Source: Candidatus Omnitrophota bacterium (GTDB taxonomy: Bacteria > Omnitrophota > Koll11 > Zapsychrales > Fredricksoniimonadaceae). From it: DNA of 8,175 nucleotides. Positions within the stretch are counted from its first letter, which is position 1; the number at the start of each line of letters is the position of its first letter. Where the stretch lies: assembly GCA_023247595.1 (NCBI GenBank), contig JAHFGF010000249.1, forward strand, positions 1 through 8,175, given 5' to 3'. The position numbers were made by a program, and so were the translations under genes. The notes beneath the pieces were generated by a model. The model made no database searches. It had not been told where the DNA came from and saw only the letters and a list, made by a program, of their open reading frames with translations. Below are positions 1 to 5,813 of the stretch, one piece after another.

Positions 1-113
1 ATCCGCTGGTTCATTATTCTAATGATTCTTTAAAGAAATGAACTAAGGATCAAGTCGCCTTTATGGCTTAAACGGAATCTCTCCCGCTTAAAGCGCGTTA
101 TGTCGAACTGACG
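1..113. other. Spacer downstream of sbp, with hairpin and palindrome
   Basis: No complete gene. On the minus strand, just after the sbp stop, an 8-bp hairpin with one G-U pair and an 8-nt loop can form (arms 68-75 and 84-91). No T-run follows it, so it is not a standard terminator. Further on lies a perfect 12-bp palindrome, TTCTTTAAAGAA (26-37), and a 7-bp inverted repeat GTTCATT/AATGAAC (9-15 and 37-43). A minus-strand ATG at 14-12 begins M-N-Q-R before the window ends. Because sulfate transport operons usually continue with a permease (cysT/cysU), this could be that gene's start. It has no clear Shine-Dalgarno sequence and only four full codons are visible, so this is inference. Confidence 0.4.
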
Positions 114-1124
114 TTAATTACCATAAATCTGATCAAATGTTCCCTTGTCAGCAAAATGTTTAGCTTGAGCAGCCTGCCAACCGCCGAAAACCTCATCAAC
201 TGTAAATAAATTCACGTTCGCGAATTTATCCGCGTATTTCTGGGCAACAGATTTCAGCCGCGGACGGTAATAATGTTGGGCAGCGATCTCTTGGCCTTCT
301 TCAGAATAAAGGTAATTCAAATACTCCTGGGCAATCTTAGCGGTCCCATGCCGTTCGGCGTTACGTTCAACCACAGCAACCGGCGGTTCAGCCAAGATAC
401 TCACGGAAGGGACAACAATTTCAAATTCGTCTTTTCCCAATTCATTGACGGCCAGATAGGCTTCATTTTCCCACGAGATTGCGACATCCCCAATCTTACG
501 TTCAACGAACGTTGTTGTGGCGCCGCGCGCGCCGGAGTCAAGGACAGGGACATTTTTAAAAATCGCCTTTAAAAATTCTTTGGCCTTTTCTTCGTCGTTA
601 TCCCATTTCTTTAAAGCATAACCCCAAGCCGCCAAATAATTCCACCGGGCGCCGCCGGATGTTTTTGGATTAGGGGTAATGACCGCAATCCCTGGTTTAG
701 CTAGATCATCCCAATCTTTAATGTGTTTTGGATTTCCTTTACGGACCAAAAAAACAATTGTGGATGTATACGGAGAACTATTATCTGGAAGCTTGGCCTG
801 CCATCCCTTATCCAAAAGACCTGATTTTTCAGCAATGGCGTCAATATCATAAGCCAACGCGAGCGTCACCACATCGGCATCAAGCCCGTCGATAACCGCG
901 CGCGCCTGCTTGCCGCTTCCGCTATGCGACTGATTAATCGTAATATTATCGCCGGTCAACAATTTCCAGTGTTCGGCAAATGCCTTGTTATAATCCTCAT
1001 ACAACTCACGGGTAGGATCATAGGAAACGTTTAACAAATTAATATTTTTCGACCATGCCGGCACGCTTAACGAACCAACAAGAATTACGGATAATACAAG
1101 GCTCAAAATCTTTTTTGTTTTCAT
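114..1124 (-). CDS. sbp: Sulfate ABC transporter, periplasmic sulfate-binding protein
   Basis: A 336-residue periplasmic receptor that captures sulfate (possibly thiosulfate) and delivers it to a CysTWA-type ABC transporter. Residues 1-25 form a Sec signal peptide: KTKK, a hydrophobic core, then A-W-S before K26 as the likely cleavage site. The family's ligand loops are clear: SYDPTRELY (34-42), [12 protein letters not shown] (66-77), the signature NPKTSGGAR (152-160) followed by WNYLAAWG, and [11 protein letters not shown] (196-206). Length and motif order match Sbp/CysP; the two paralogues cannot be separated by reading alone, and the symbol is the more general choice. The start is supported by AAGGAGAG at 1132-1139, seven bases before the ATG. 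It follows a terminator-like hairpin, so it probably has its own promoter, although I see no convincing one. The transporter's permeases and ATPase would be expected beyond base 1. Confidence 0.95.
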   Translation of the reverse strand: MKTKKILSLVLSVILVGSLSVPAWSKNINLLNVSYDPTRELYEDYNKAFAEHWKLLTGDNITINQSHSGSGKQARAVIDGLDADVVTLALAYDIDAIAEKSGLLDKGWQAKLPDNSSPYTSTIVFLVRKGNPKHIKDWDDLAKPGIAVITPNPKTSGGARWNYLAAWGYALKKWDNDEEKAKEFLKAIFKNVPVLDSGARGATTTFVERKIGDVAISWENEAYLAVNELGKDEFEIVVPSVSILAEPPVAVVERNAERHGTAKIAQEYLNYLYSEEGQEIAAQHYYRPRLKSVAQKYADKFANVNLFTVDEVFGGWQAAQAKHFADKGTFDQIYGN

Positions 1125-1140
1125 TTAGAATCTCTCCTTT

Positions 1141-1182
1141 CTATAATGAGATCTCTTGATTCTGAACAATTTCTTTAGACAT
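1141..1182 (-). CDS. Possible 13-codon leader peptide upstream of sbp
   Basis: A short minus-strand reading frame, ATG at 1182-1180 to TAG at 1143-1141, encodes MSKEIVQNQEISL. A GAGG stretch lies five bases before the ATG, and the stop codon sits immediately before the AAGGAGAG ribosome binding site of sbp. The placement would suit a leader peptide that couples or tunes translation of sbp. The peptide contains no Cys or Met run that would point to a sulfur-responsive attenuator, and a frame this short is easily produced by chance. Treat it as a candidate only. Confidence 0.2.
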   Translation of the reverse strand: MSKEIVQNQEISL

Positions 1183-1223
1183 GCCCGCCTCTTTCTGAAA
1201 ATAATGAACTATTGATGAAATGG

Positions 1224-1257
1224 AAAAACGCCGTTCTTATAGGCAACAACAAGAACG
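1224..1257 (-). terminator. Rho-independent terminator candidate after mutY
   Basis: On the minus strand, CGTTCTT (1257-1251) can pair perfectly with AAGAACG (1238-1232) across a 12-nt loop, followed by GCG and five T residues (1228-1224). It lies about 80 bases past the mutY stop and before sbp, where the long operon would be expected to end. The stem is only 7 bp, the loop is large and the T-run starts three bases after the stem, so it may be a modest terminator. Confidence 0.5.
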
Positions 1258-1288
1258 CTGGCAGGAACAGATATTGGTGAAATGGATA

Positions 1289-1320
1289 ATCATTACAAAG
1301 CTAATCATGTAAGTAATGAT
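1289..1320. repeat. Inverted repeat just after mutY
   Basis: Perfect 8-bp arms ATCATTAC (1289-1296) and GTAATGAT (1313-1320) are separated by 16 bases, beginning 20 bases past the mutY stop. No T-run follows on either strand, so it is not a canonical terminator. It could be a 3'-end stabilising hairpin or a protein site. AT-rich spacers produce such repeats by chance, so confidence in function is low. Confidence 0.35.
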
Positions 1321-1339
1321 ACAACGAAAATAAAAAATG

Positions 1340-2395
1340 TCAAATTTTTTTTGAAAAAAGTTTCTCAACAATTTTAGCGCTGCCGGAAGGCATGGGATAT
1401 TTCGAGAAATCTTTTGAAAAGACCCAGCGTCTGGTCTTCCCCGTCGACGGCAAAGCATCAAGAGGCTCGAAACGCCAAACAGAAAGTTTGACCCTAAACT
1501 GCGTATAAAAATGCTGAACATCAAAAAGATGCTTAACTGCTCTTGGGGCAATTCCAAGCTCTTCCTTAACCTCTCTCACGAGAGCTTTTTGCGGCGTTTC
1601 CCCGGATTCTATTTTACCTCCCGGAAATTCCCAAAGATCAGCCAGCAGCCCTTTCGATGGGCGCTTTTGAATAAAAAATTTCCCCTTGTCTTCGATAATA
1701 GCAATAACCGCTTTAATATCTTTGATAACCCGTTTCTTAGGCGTTGGAATAATTTCCTGACGACCCTCTTTATAAGCCCGGCAAAATTTGACCACCGGAC
1801 ATTGGACACATACCGGCTCTTTACCGCGACAGACCAACGCACCCAACTCCATGAGCGCCTGGTTAAAATCTCCCACACCTTTATCAGGCAAAACCGTTAA
1901 AAGAAATTCAAGAACGCGCTTGTCTTTTTTAACATCCGCCTCCCCTTCAATCACCAGAATACGCATCACGACTCGACGGACATTTGCATCGATAATGGGC
2001 AGTTTTTTATCATAGGCAATACTTAAGACCGCACCGGTTGTATACGGGCCGAACCCTGGAAGTTTACGAATAGTTTCTGGATCAGAAGGGATTTGAGCAC
2101 TATGCTCATCACAAATGAGCTGTGCCGATCGATGAAGATTTTTAGCACGATTGTAATAACCTAACCCCTGCCATTGAGCCAGAACCTTCTGAATCGGCGC
2201 ACGCGCAAGCGTCCTGACATCCGGAAATGTTTTTAACCATTTCTCAAAATAAGGAATAACCGCATTGACCGTGGTCTGCTGGAGCATGATTTCTGATACC
2301 CAAATTTTATAAGGATCTTTGGTGCGCCGCCAGGGAAGGTCGCGGGCACTAGTGCGGTACCAAGCGGTGAGTGTCTTGGCAAATGGCGAGGTCAT
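1340..2395 (-). CDS. mutY: Adenine DNA glycosylase MutY with C-terminal Nudix domain
   Basis: A 351-residue base-excision repair enzyme that removes adenine mispaired with 8-oxoguanine. The N-terminal HhH-GPD domain (about 1-188) has catalytic E35 in VSEIMLQQT, the hairpin LPGFGPYTTGA (112-122) and catalytic D136 in IIDANVRR. The [4Fe-4S] loop is C189-X6-C196-X2-C199-X5-C205. The C-terminal domain (about 225-351) is Nudix-like. In many MutY proteins this domain only recognises 8-oxoG and has lost the hydrolase box, but here the consensus GX5EX7REUXEEXGU is complete at 260-282 (G260, E266, R274, E275, E278, E279, G281). The position of the usual F-S-H recognition triad reads Y-T-Q (297-299). 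The protein may therefore also hydrolyse an oxidised nucleotide. The ATG follows the cbiX stop by 14 bases without a clear Shine-Dalgarno sequence, suggesting dependence on upstream translation. It is the last gene before the terminator candidate. Confidence 0.95.
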   Translation of the reverse strand: MTSPFAKTLTAWYRTSARDLPWRRTKDPYKIWVSEIMLQQTTVNAVIPYFEKWLKTFPDVRTLARAPIQKVLAQWQGLGYYNRAKNLHRSAQLICDEHSAQIPSDPETIRKLPGFGPYTTGAVLSIAYDKKLPIIDANVRRVVMRILVIEGEADVKKDKRVLEFLLTVLPDKGVGDFNQALMELGALVCRGKEPVCVQCPVVKFCRAYKEGRQEIIPTPKKRVIKDIKAVIAIIEDKGKFFIQKRPSKGLLADLWEFPGGKIESGETPQKALVREVKEELGIAPRAVKHLFDVQHFYTQFRVKLSVWRFEPLDALPSTGKTRRWVFSKDFSKYPMPSGSAKIVEKLFSKKI

Positions 2396-2409
2396 ATCAA
2401 AATTTCAAA

Positions 2410-2763
2410 TTATTTTAAAATGTCGAGAAATAACCCGTCGATACCAGGATGCTGGCCTACAGGCATAGTTATGGCTATCGAAATTTTCGGATGCTTTTTT
2501 TGCGCTTCGGCAACGATGGCTGGAATATCCACATCCACATGTCTTCCGGAATTAAGAAAATTAAGAAGAACAACTACTTTTGTGGCCCCCTTACTAATGC
2601 ACATGTCAATACCTTCGGGGATACTCGGACTTTCCAACTCAAGAAAAGCAAATTCAACAATATCTCCAGCATTTTTTGTTCGCAGACGTTCAACCAATTC
2701 GGACACTTCACGCTTAGTTTCTGCCGACCGGCTGCCGTGACTGATCAAAAGCACTGCTTTCAT
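2410..2763 (-). CDS. cbiX: Short CbiX/SirB-type sirohydrochlorin chelatase
   Basis: A 117-residue single-domain class II chelatase. The family inserts Fe2+ (siroheme) or Co2+ (cobalamin) into sirohydrochlorin. The sequence opens with LLISHGSR, giving metal-binding H9, and has the second conserved histidine H75 in NSGRHVDVDIP after a hydrophobic strand (VVVLLNFL). Its length matches the small CbiX(S) form, described mainly from archaea and thought to act as a homodimer; bacterial CbiX/SirB proteins are usually about twice as long, with two fused halves. The ATG overlaps the nadK stop (ATGA), so translation is probably coupled. Nearby sulfate uptake and NADP genes favour a siroheme/sulfite-reduction role over cobalt, but this is inference. 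No cobalamin genes are visible. Confidence 0.8.
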   Translation of the reverse strand: MKAVLLISHGSRSAETKREVSELVERLRTKNAGDIVEFAFLELESPSIPEGIDMCISKGATKVVVLLNFLNSGRHVDVDIPAIVAEAQKKHPKISIAITMPVGQHPGIDGLFLDILK

Positions 2764-3620
2764 TTGTTACAAACCACTTTTAAAGGAAATGGCGACGGTG
2801 CAATCCTAACCTCTTCGCCGAAACCGACGGCCAAGGACACATGAGAGCCGTCCACAAAGACATATCCTTCGCGCATCATCGACGTTATTGAAATATTGCT
2901 TTTAATCACGGCGCCGCCTTTTAAACGGTACACCCTATTTTTGCCCACATAAAGTTCCCGAGGCCTGTACTGAATAATCTTTTCAGTCGGCCGTAATTTT
3001 TTTCCGCCCGCGGATTTGATAGCGCCTGATGATCCTGCCGCCGTTGATATCCACACTCCGGAACTTTTTTGTTCTTCTTTGATATTTCCAACCGTCAAAC
3101 AATATCTGCTCATTGCGGCTGGATTATGGTGGGAAAATAAAACATCGTTAAGGACATTGAAACGCTTTCCTGCTGCTCGCAGTTCAATACGAGGAAACAA
3201 AGAAATATTTTGTTTGCCGTTTAATATCGCCTGTAAAATAAACTCAAAATTTTTAACTGTGGCAAAACAAAACCTACCGACACTCCACGAAGGATCAGAA
3301 TTAACACCTAAAATTATTTGCCCTTTTAGCGCACGGGCGCCTTCCAAAAAAGTCCCGTCCCCGCCGACGGTTACCACCATATCATGAGGCTTAACCGCAA
3401 ACTTTCGTCCGCGGTGAACCTTCTTGCAAGGAATTCCATACTTTTTGACTATGCGCTCCACCTCATTCAAACACGCATAATGCGTGTCATGCATCCTTTG
3501 AAAACGCTTCATTTCCTCAGCAGAAATTTGCGCGCGCCTGCGGAACGAACTGTACGGACGCTGAAAATAAATTGAATACGCACTTCTCTTATAAAGAATA
3601 ATGATCTGTTTAATGGTCAT
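2760..3620 (-). CDS. nadK: Divergent NAD kinase (ATP-NAD kinase family)
   Basis: A 286-residue cytoplasmic kinase that phosphorylates NAD to NADP. The diagnostic GGDGT motif is at 86-90, preceded by the strand MVVTV. The usual NE pair that holds the ribose reads N158-D159 (VLNDVLF). The glycine-rich active-site segment, normally STPTGSTAYSLSAGG, appears as STAAGSSGAIKSAGG (192-206), so the usual tyrosine is replaced by alanine. Overall length and motif order fit NadK, but the substitutions mark a divergent subgroup whose nucleotide preference is unclear. The N-terminus (about 10-50) is rich in Arg, Tyr and Phe. The start ATG overlaps the stop of the HAD gene and the stop overlaps the cbiX start, both by ATGA, indicating one translationally coupled unit. 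Confidence 0.85.
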   Translation of the reverse strand: MTIKQIIILYKRSAYSIYFQRPYSSFRRRAQISAEEMKRFQRMHDTHYACLNEVERIVKKYGIPCKKVHRGRKFAVKPHDMVVTVGGDGTFLEGARALKGQIILGVNSDPSWSVGRFCFATVKNFEFILQAILNGKQNISLFPRIELRAAGKRFNVLNDVLFSHHNPAAMSRYCLTVGNIKEEQKSSGVWISTAAGSSGAIKSAGGKKLRPTEKIIQYRPRELYVGKNRVYRLKGGAVIKSNISITSMMREGYVFVDGSHVSLAVGFGEEVRIAPSPFPLKVVCNK

Positions 3621-4285
3621 ACTAATTCAAAAACAGTTGTTGAAATTATTTGGGCGAATGAATCAAAAACAGCATCTGCTTTGCGCAAAAATTCTTTGGG
3701 CAACGATGTCTCTAATGCTAAACAACGGATACCGGCAGATTTTGAGGATTGAATGCCAAATGGAGCATTTTCAATGACCACAGCATCAGAAGGTTTAATT
3801 TTTAATTTGCTAAGTGCGGTTAAATACGGCTCGGGATGGGGTTTTCCGTTCTGGACATCACTTCCGCAAACAATGGCATCGAACATGTTATAAATCGGGG
3901 CGGGCAGAATCTTCTCAACCTCGTGTCTGGCAGTACCAGTCACCAGAGCAAGCTGAAAACCTTTTCTTTTTAACATTTTAAGAAACAAACGGGATCCCGG
4001 AATAAATTTTTTCTTAACAATCGTTTTAAACAGATTCTCTTTTTCTTCAAGGATTAATTTTCCTAATGCCAAATCACTAAAACGACCATGCTCTTTAAAA
4101 AGCTCACCGACACTATCAAGGCCCCGCTGCCCTTCGCGTTTGTAAATATCGTTTTTTGTCACCTTAAGCCCATGATTGGCTAAAACACTTTTCCAAGCAC
4201 GCATATGATAAGTCATGGTATCCGTAATAACCCCATCCATGTCAAAAATCACAGCAGACACTTTATAAATTTTTCTTCTAACCAT
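3617..4285 (-). CDS. HAD-family phosphatase/phosphomutase, beta-phosphoglucomutase-like
   Basis: A 222-residue HAD hydrolase of the PgmB/Gph type. Motif I is DMDGVITD, with nucleophile D15 and acid/base D17. A helical cap follows (about 25-90), then motif II T116 (VTGTA), motif III K148 (GKPHPEPY) and motif IV acid E172 in VIENAPFGIQSSKSAG. This set is complete, so the enzyme should be active on a small phosphorylated substrate such as a sugar phosphate or phosphoglycolate; the actual substrate cannot be read from the sequence. The chosen ATG lacks a clear Shine-Dalgarno sequence, and an in-frame GTG eight codons later (before SAVIFDMDG) is an alternative start. It ends in an ATGA overlap with nadK, so it could remove a damaged or inhibitory metabolite for that unit, but this is inference. 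Confidence 0.85.
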   Translation of the reverse strand: MVRRKIYKVSAVIFDMDGVITDTMTYHMRAWKSVLANHGLKVTKNDIYKREGQRGLDSVGELFKEHGRFSDLALGKLILEEKENLFKTIVKKKFIPGSRLFLKMLKRKGFQLALVTGTARHEVEKILPAPIYNMFDAIVCGSDVQNGKPHPEPYLTALSKLKIKPSDAVVIENAPFGIQSSKSAGIRCLALETSLPKEFLRKADAVFDSFAQIISTTVFELV

Positions 4286-4326
4286 TTTAAAATATATCGA
4301 TCCAACAATACTTTTGCGAACAAGAC

Positions 4327-4788
4327 CTATCTTTTTTGTTTCGACCGCGTCTTTAGCATGAGGATCTTCTTTTTTTCGATTTCTCTCTTTTTTCGAATCG
4401 CCTCATTCTTTTTATCCTCTAATCGCTTCTTTTCAAACTTCGCCTTTTCCTCTTGATATTTTTCTCTACTCGAATTCAAATCCTTTTGCCATTTTTCCTT
4501 AGCTTTTTGTTCTTTCGCTTTAGCTTTTTCCTGAACTTTTCTTAAATTTTCTTTCTTAATGAGTAACTGCTCTCTCTCAAAGCTTTTAAAAAAATCGTTA
4601 CGTTCATCAAAGCTCGCGGCCTCCCAAGATTTTCCGGAATTCCTCAAAAAACTAGACTTAACGGCATATGGTGCTAATTCCAAATTTTCTCCATACATTT
4701 TATCGTAACCAGTCGCAAAAGCGATATCCATACACGCTAAAAACGCGACAATGAGACATAAAAAATTTCTCAAAATTGTTTTCTTCAT
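4327..4788 (-). CDS. Secreted Lys/Glu-rich helical protein of unknown function
   Basis: A 153-residue protein that I do not recognise. Residues 1-25 look like a Sec signal peptide: MKKTILRN, a hydrophobic core, and A-F-A before T26. A short mixed segment (about 26-65) includes Y28, Y32, Y41 and W55. From about 66 to the end the sequence is almost entirely Lys, Glu, Arg, Gln and Asn with few hydrophobic residues, predicting a long charged helix or coiled coil with a basic tail (KTRSKQKR). The frame stays open further upstream to 4842, but the start at 4788 is preferred: GGAG lies seven bases before it, it begins the signal peptide, and it follows the rhodanese stop by one base. It could be a periplasmic scaffold, a nucleic-acid- or envelope-binding protein, or a small metal-stress protein; none of these is demonstrated. 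Confidence 0.7.
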   Translation of the reverse strand: MKKTILRNFLCLIVAFLACMDIAFATGYDKMYGENLELAPYAVKSSFLRNSGKSWEAASFDERNDFFKSFEREQLLIKKENLRKVQEKAKAKEQKAKEKWQKDLNSSREKYQEEKAKFEKKRLEDKKNEAIRKKREIEKKKILMLKTRSKQKR

Positions 4789-4789
4789 T

Positions 4790-5113
4790 TCATTTCTCCG
4801 ATTTTGTTGAATCAACAAAACATCGCCAATTCTCATAACCACCCTCGAGACTATAAACCTTATGAAAACCTTGCTGAATAAAATATTTGGCTGCCGATTG
4901 GCTGCTTATTCCATGATAACAATAACAGATGACTGGCTTCTTTTTATCCGCTTCCTTGATGAATTCCTGAATATTTCCGTCATTAATGGCCTTTGCGCCG
5001 GAGATATGCCCCTGCTCATACGAATCTTGATCACGGATATCAATAACAGTCGTCTGCTGCTTGTCCATCATATCGCGCGCTTCTTGACAGCTGATTTGTA
5101 ATTGGTCCATCAT
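4790..5113 (-). CDS. glpE: Single-domain rhodanese, GlpE-type thiosulfate sulfurtransferase
   Basis: A 107-residue single rhodanese domain, almost the same length as E. coli GlpE. Members transfer sulfane sulfur from thiosulfate to cyanide or, in cells, to thiol acceptors such as thioredoxin, through a persulfide. The conserved VIDIRD segment (D25, R27) and GHISGAKAIN (35-44) are present. The active-site loop CYHGISS has the catalytic cysteine at 65, and the C-terminal VYSLEGGYENW (87-96) is also typical. There is no signal peptide, so the protein should be cytoplasmic. It begins 15 bases after the phoU stop, with two adjacent ATG codons and only a weak ribosome binding site. The symbol rests on motif and length similarity; the native sulfur acceptor is unknown. 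Confidence 0.85.
   Translation of the reverse strand: MMDQLQISCQEARDMMDKQQTTVIDIRDQDSYEQGHISGAKAINDGNIQEFIKEADKKKPVICYCYHGISSQSAAKYFIQQGFHKVYSLEGGYENWRCFVDSTKSEK
4796..4799 (-). promoter_or_regulatory. Ribosome binding site deciding the start at 4788
   Basis: GGAG on the minus strand, seven bases before ATG 4788-4786, inside the last codons of the rhodanese gene. It supports the shorter start of the secreted protein over the longer reading frame that would begin at 4842. Confidence 0.65.
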
Positions 5114-5128
5114 AAAAACTTATATCTC

Positions 5129-5782
5129 TTATAAATTGTGTTTAACAACTCTTGCTTCCACAATATAAATGACATCTTCAGCAATGTTGGTTGAATGATC
5201 CGCAATTCGTTCAAGATTTTTTGCAACCAATATCAAATCAACAGCTCTTTGAACTGACGCGGGATCCTGAAGCATATAGGTCAATAATTCCCGAAAGATT
5301 TGGACATTTAACTTATCCACTTCGTCGTCCCGGAGACAAATTTCTCGAGCCAACAAGACATCATCATTAACAAAGGCGTTAAGACTGTCCTTTAGCATCG
5401 CCTGGGCCAATTGTGCCATTCGAGGAATATCAATAAGCGGCTTTAAAAGCGGAGCTTTGAGCAAATCAATTGAACGATGGGCGATATTAACTGCTAAATC
5501 TCCCATACGCTCCAAATCATTGACAATTTTCATCGATCCGGTAATAAACCTTAAATCCCGCGCCTGCGGCTGCTGAAGAGCCAGCAGTTTTAGGCATAGC
5601 TCATCGACTTCAATTTCAATAGCATCAATCGCATCGTCTAAGGTGATGACTTTTTGAGCCAACTGCGCATCTCGTTCAACTAAAGATTTAATGGATAAAT
5701 TAATCGAATCCTCGACTAAACTGCTCATCCGCAAGAGTTTTTCCTTTAACAACTGCAAATCTTCTTCAAAATGTCGATGCAT
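5129..5782 (-). CDS. phoU: Phosphate signalling protein PhoU
   Basis: A 217-residue, all-helical cytoplasmic protein with the two-fold PhoU repeat. Each half carries the family's metal-binding helix motif: DLERMGDLAVNIA (89-101) and NLERIADHSTNIAEDVIY (189-206). The N-terminal HFEEDLQLLKEKLLRM is also typical. In other bacteria PhoU links the PstSCAB transporter with the PhoR/PhoB two-component system, keeping the Pho regulon off when phosphate is plentiful. No pst or phoBR gene is visible here; instead PhoU follows a receiver-EAL regulator by 31 bases, an unusual setting. GGAG lies five bases before the ATG, a good ribosome binding site. Length and motifs are complete, so the identification is firm; its signalling partner here is not known. 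Confidence 0.95.
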   Translation of the reverse strand: MHRHFEEDLQLLKEKLLRMSSLVEDSINLSIKSLVERDAQLAQKVITLDDAIDAIEIEVDELCLKLLALQQPQARDLRFITGSMKIVNDLERMGDLAVNIAHRSIDLLKAPLLKPLIDIPRMAQLAQAMLKDSLNAFVNDDVLLAREICLRDDEVDKLNVQIFRELLTYMLQDPASVQRAVDLILVAKNLERIADHSTNIAEDVIYIVEARVVKHNL

Positions 5783-5813
5783 TTTTACTCCAACCTATCA
5801 AATGATCAATGGA

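Noticed and set aside
1237..1557. 106-codon minus-strand frame overlapping the 3' end of mutY, ending in a Cys-rich tail
   Set aside because: Most of it lies in another frame of the well-supported mutY gene, the sequence is low-complexity with no domain, and its stop lies inside the terminator-like hairpin.
2449..2844. 131-codon plus-strand frame across cbiX and nadK
   Set aside because: It is antisense to two firmly identified genes and shows no motif or ribosome binding site; similar antisense frames at 273-572, 1511-1900 and 5691-6080 were dismissed on the same grounds.
4728..4740. Lipoprotein signal (F-L-A-C) in the secreted protein
   Set aside because: The -3 residue is Phe rather than Leu/Val/Ile, and a better Sec cleavage site (A-F-A) follows, so a lipobox is not convincing.
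4789..4842. Longer start for the secreted protein at 4842
   Set aside because: It would place 18 residues before the signal peptide and overlap the rhodanese gene; the ATG at 4788 has a good GGAG and begins a normal signal peptide.
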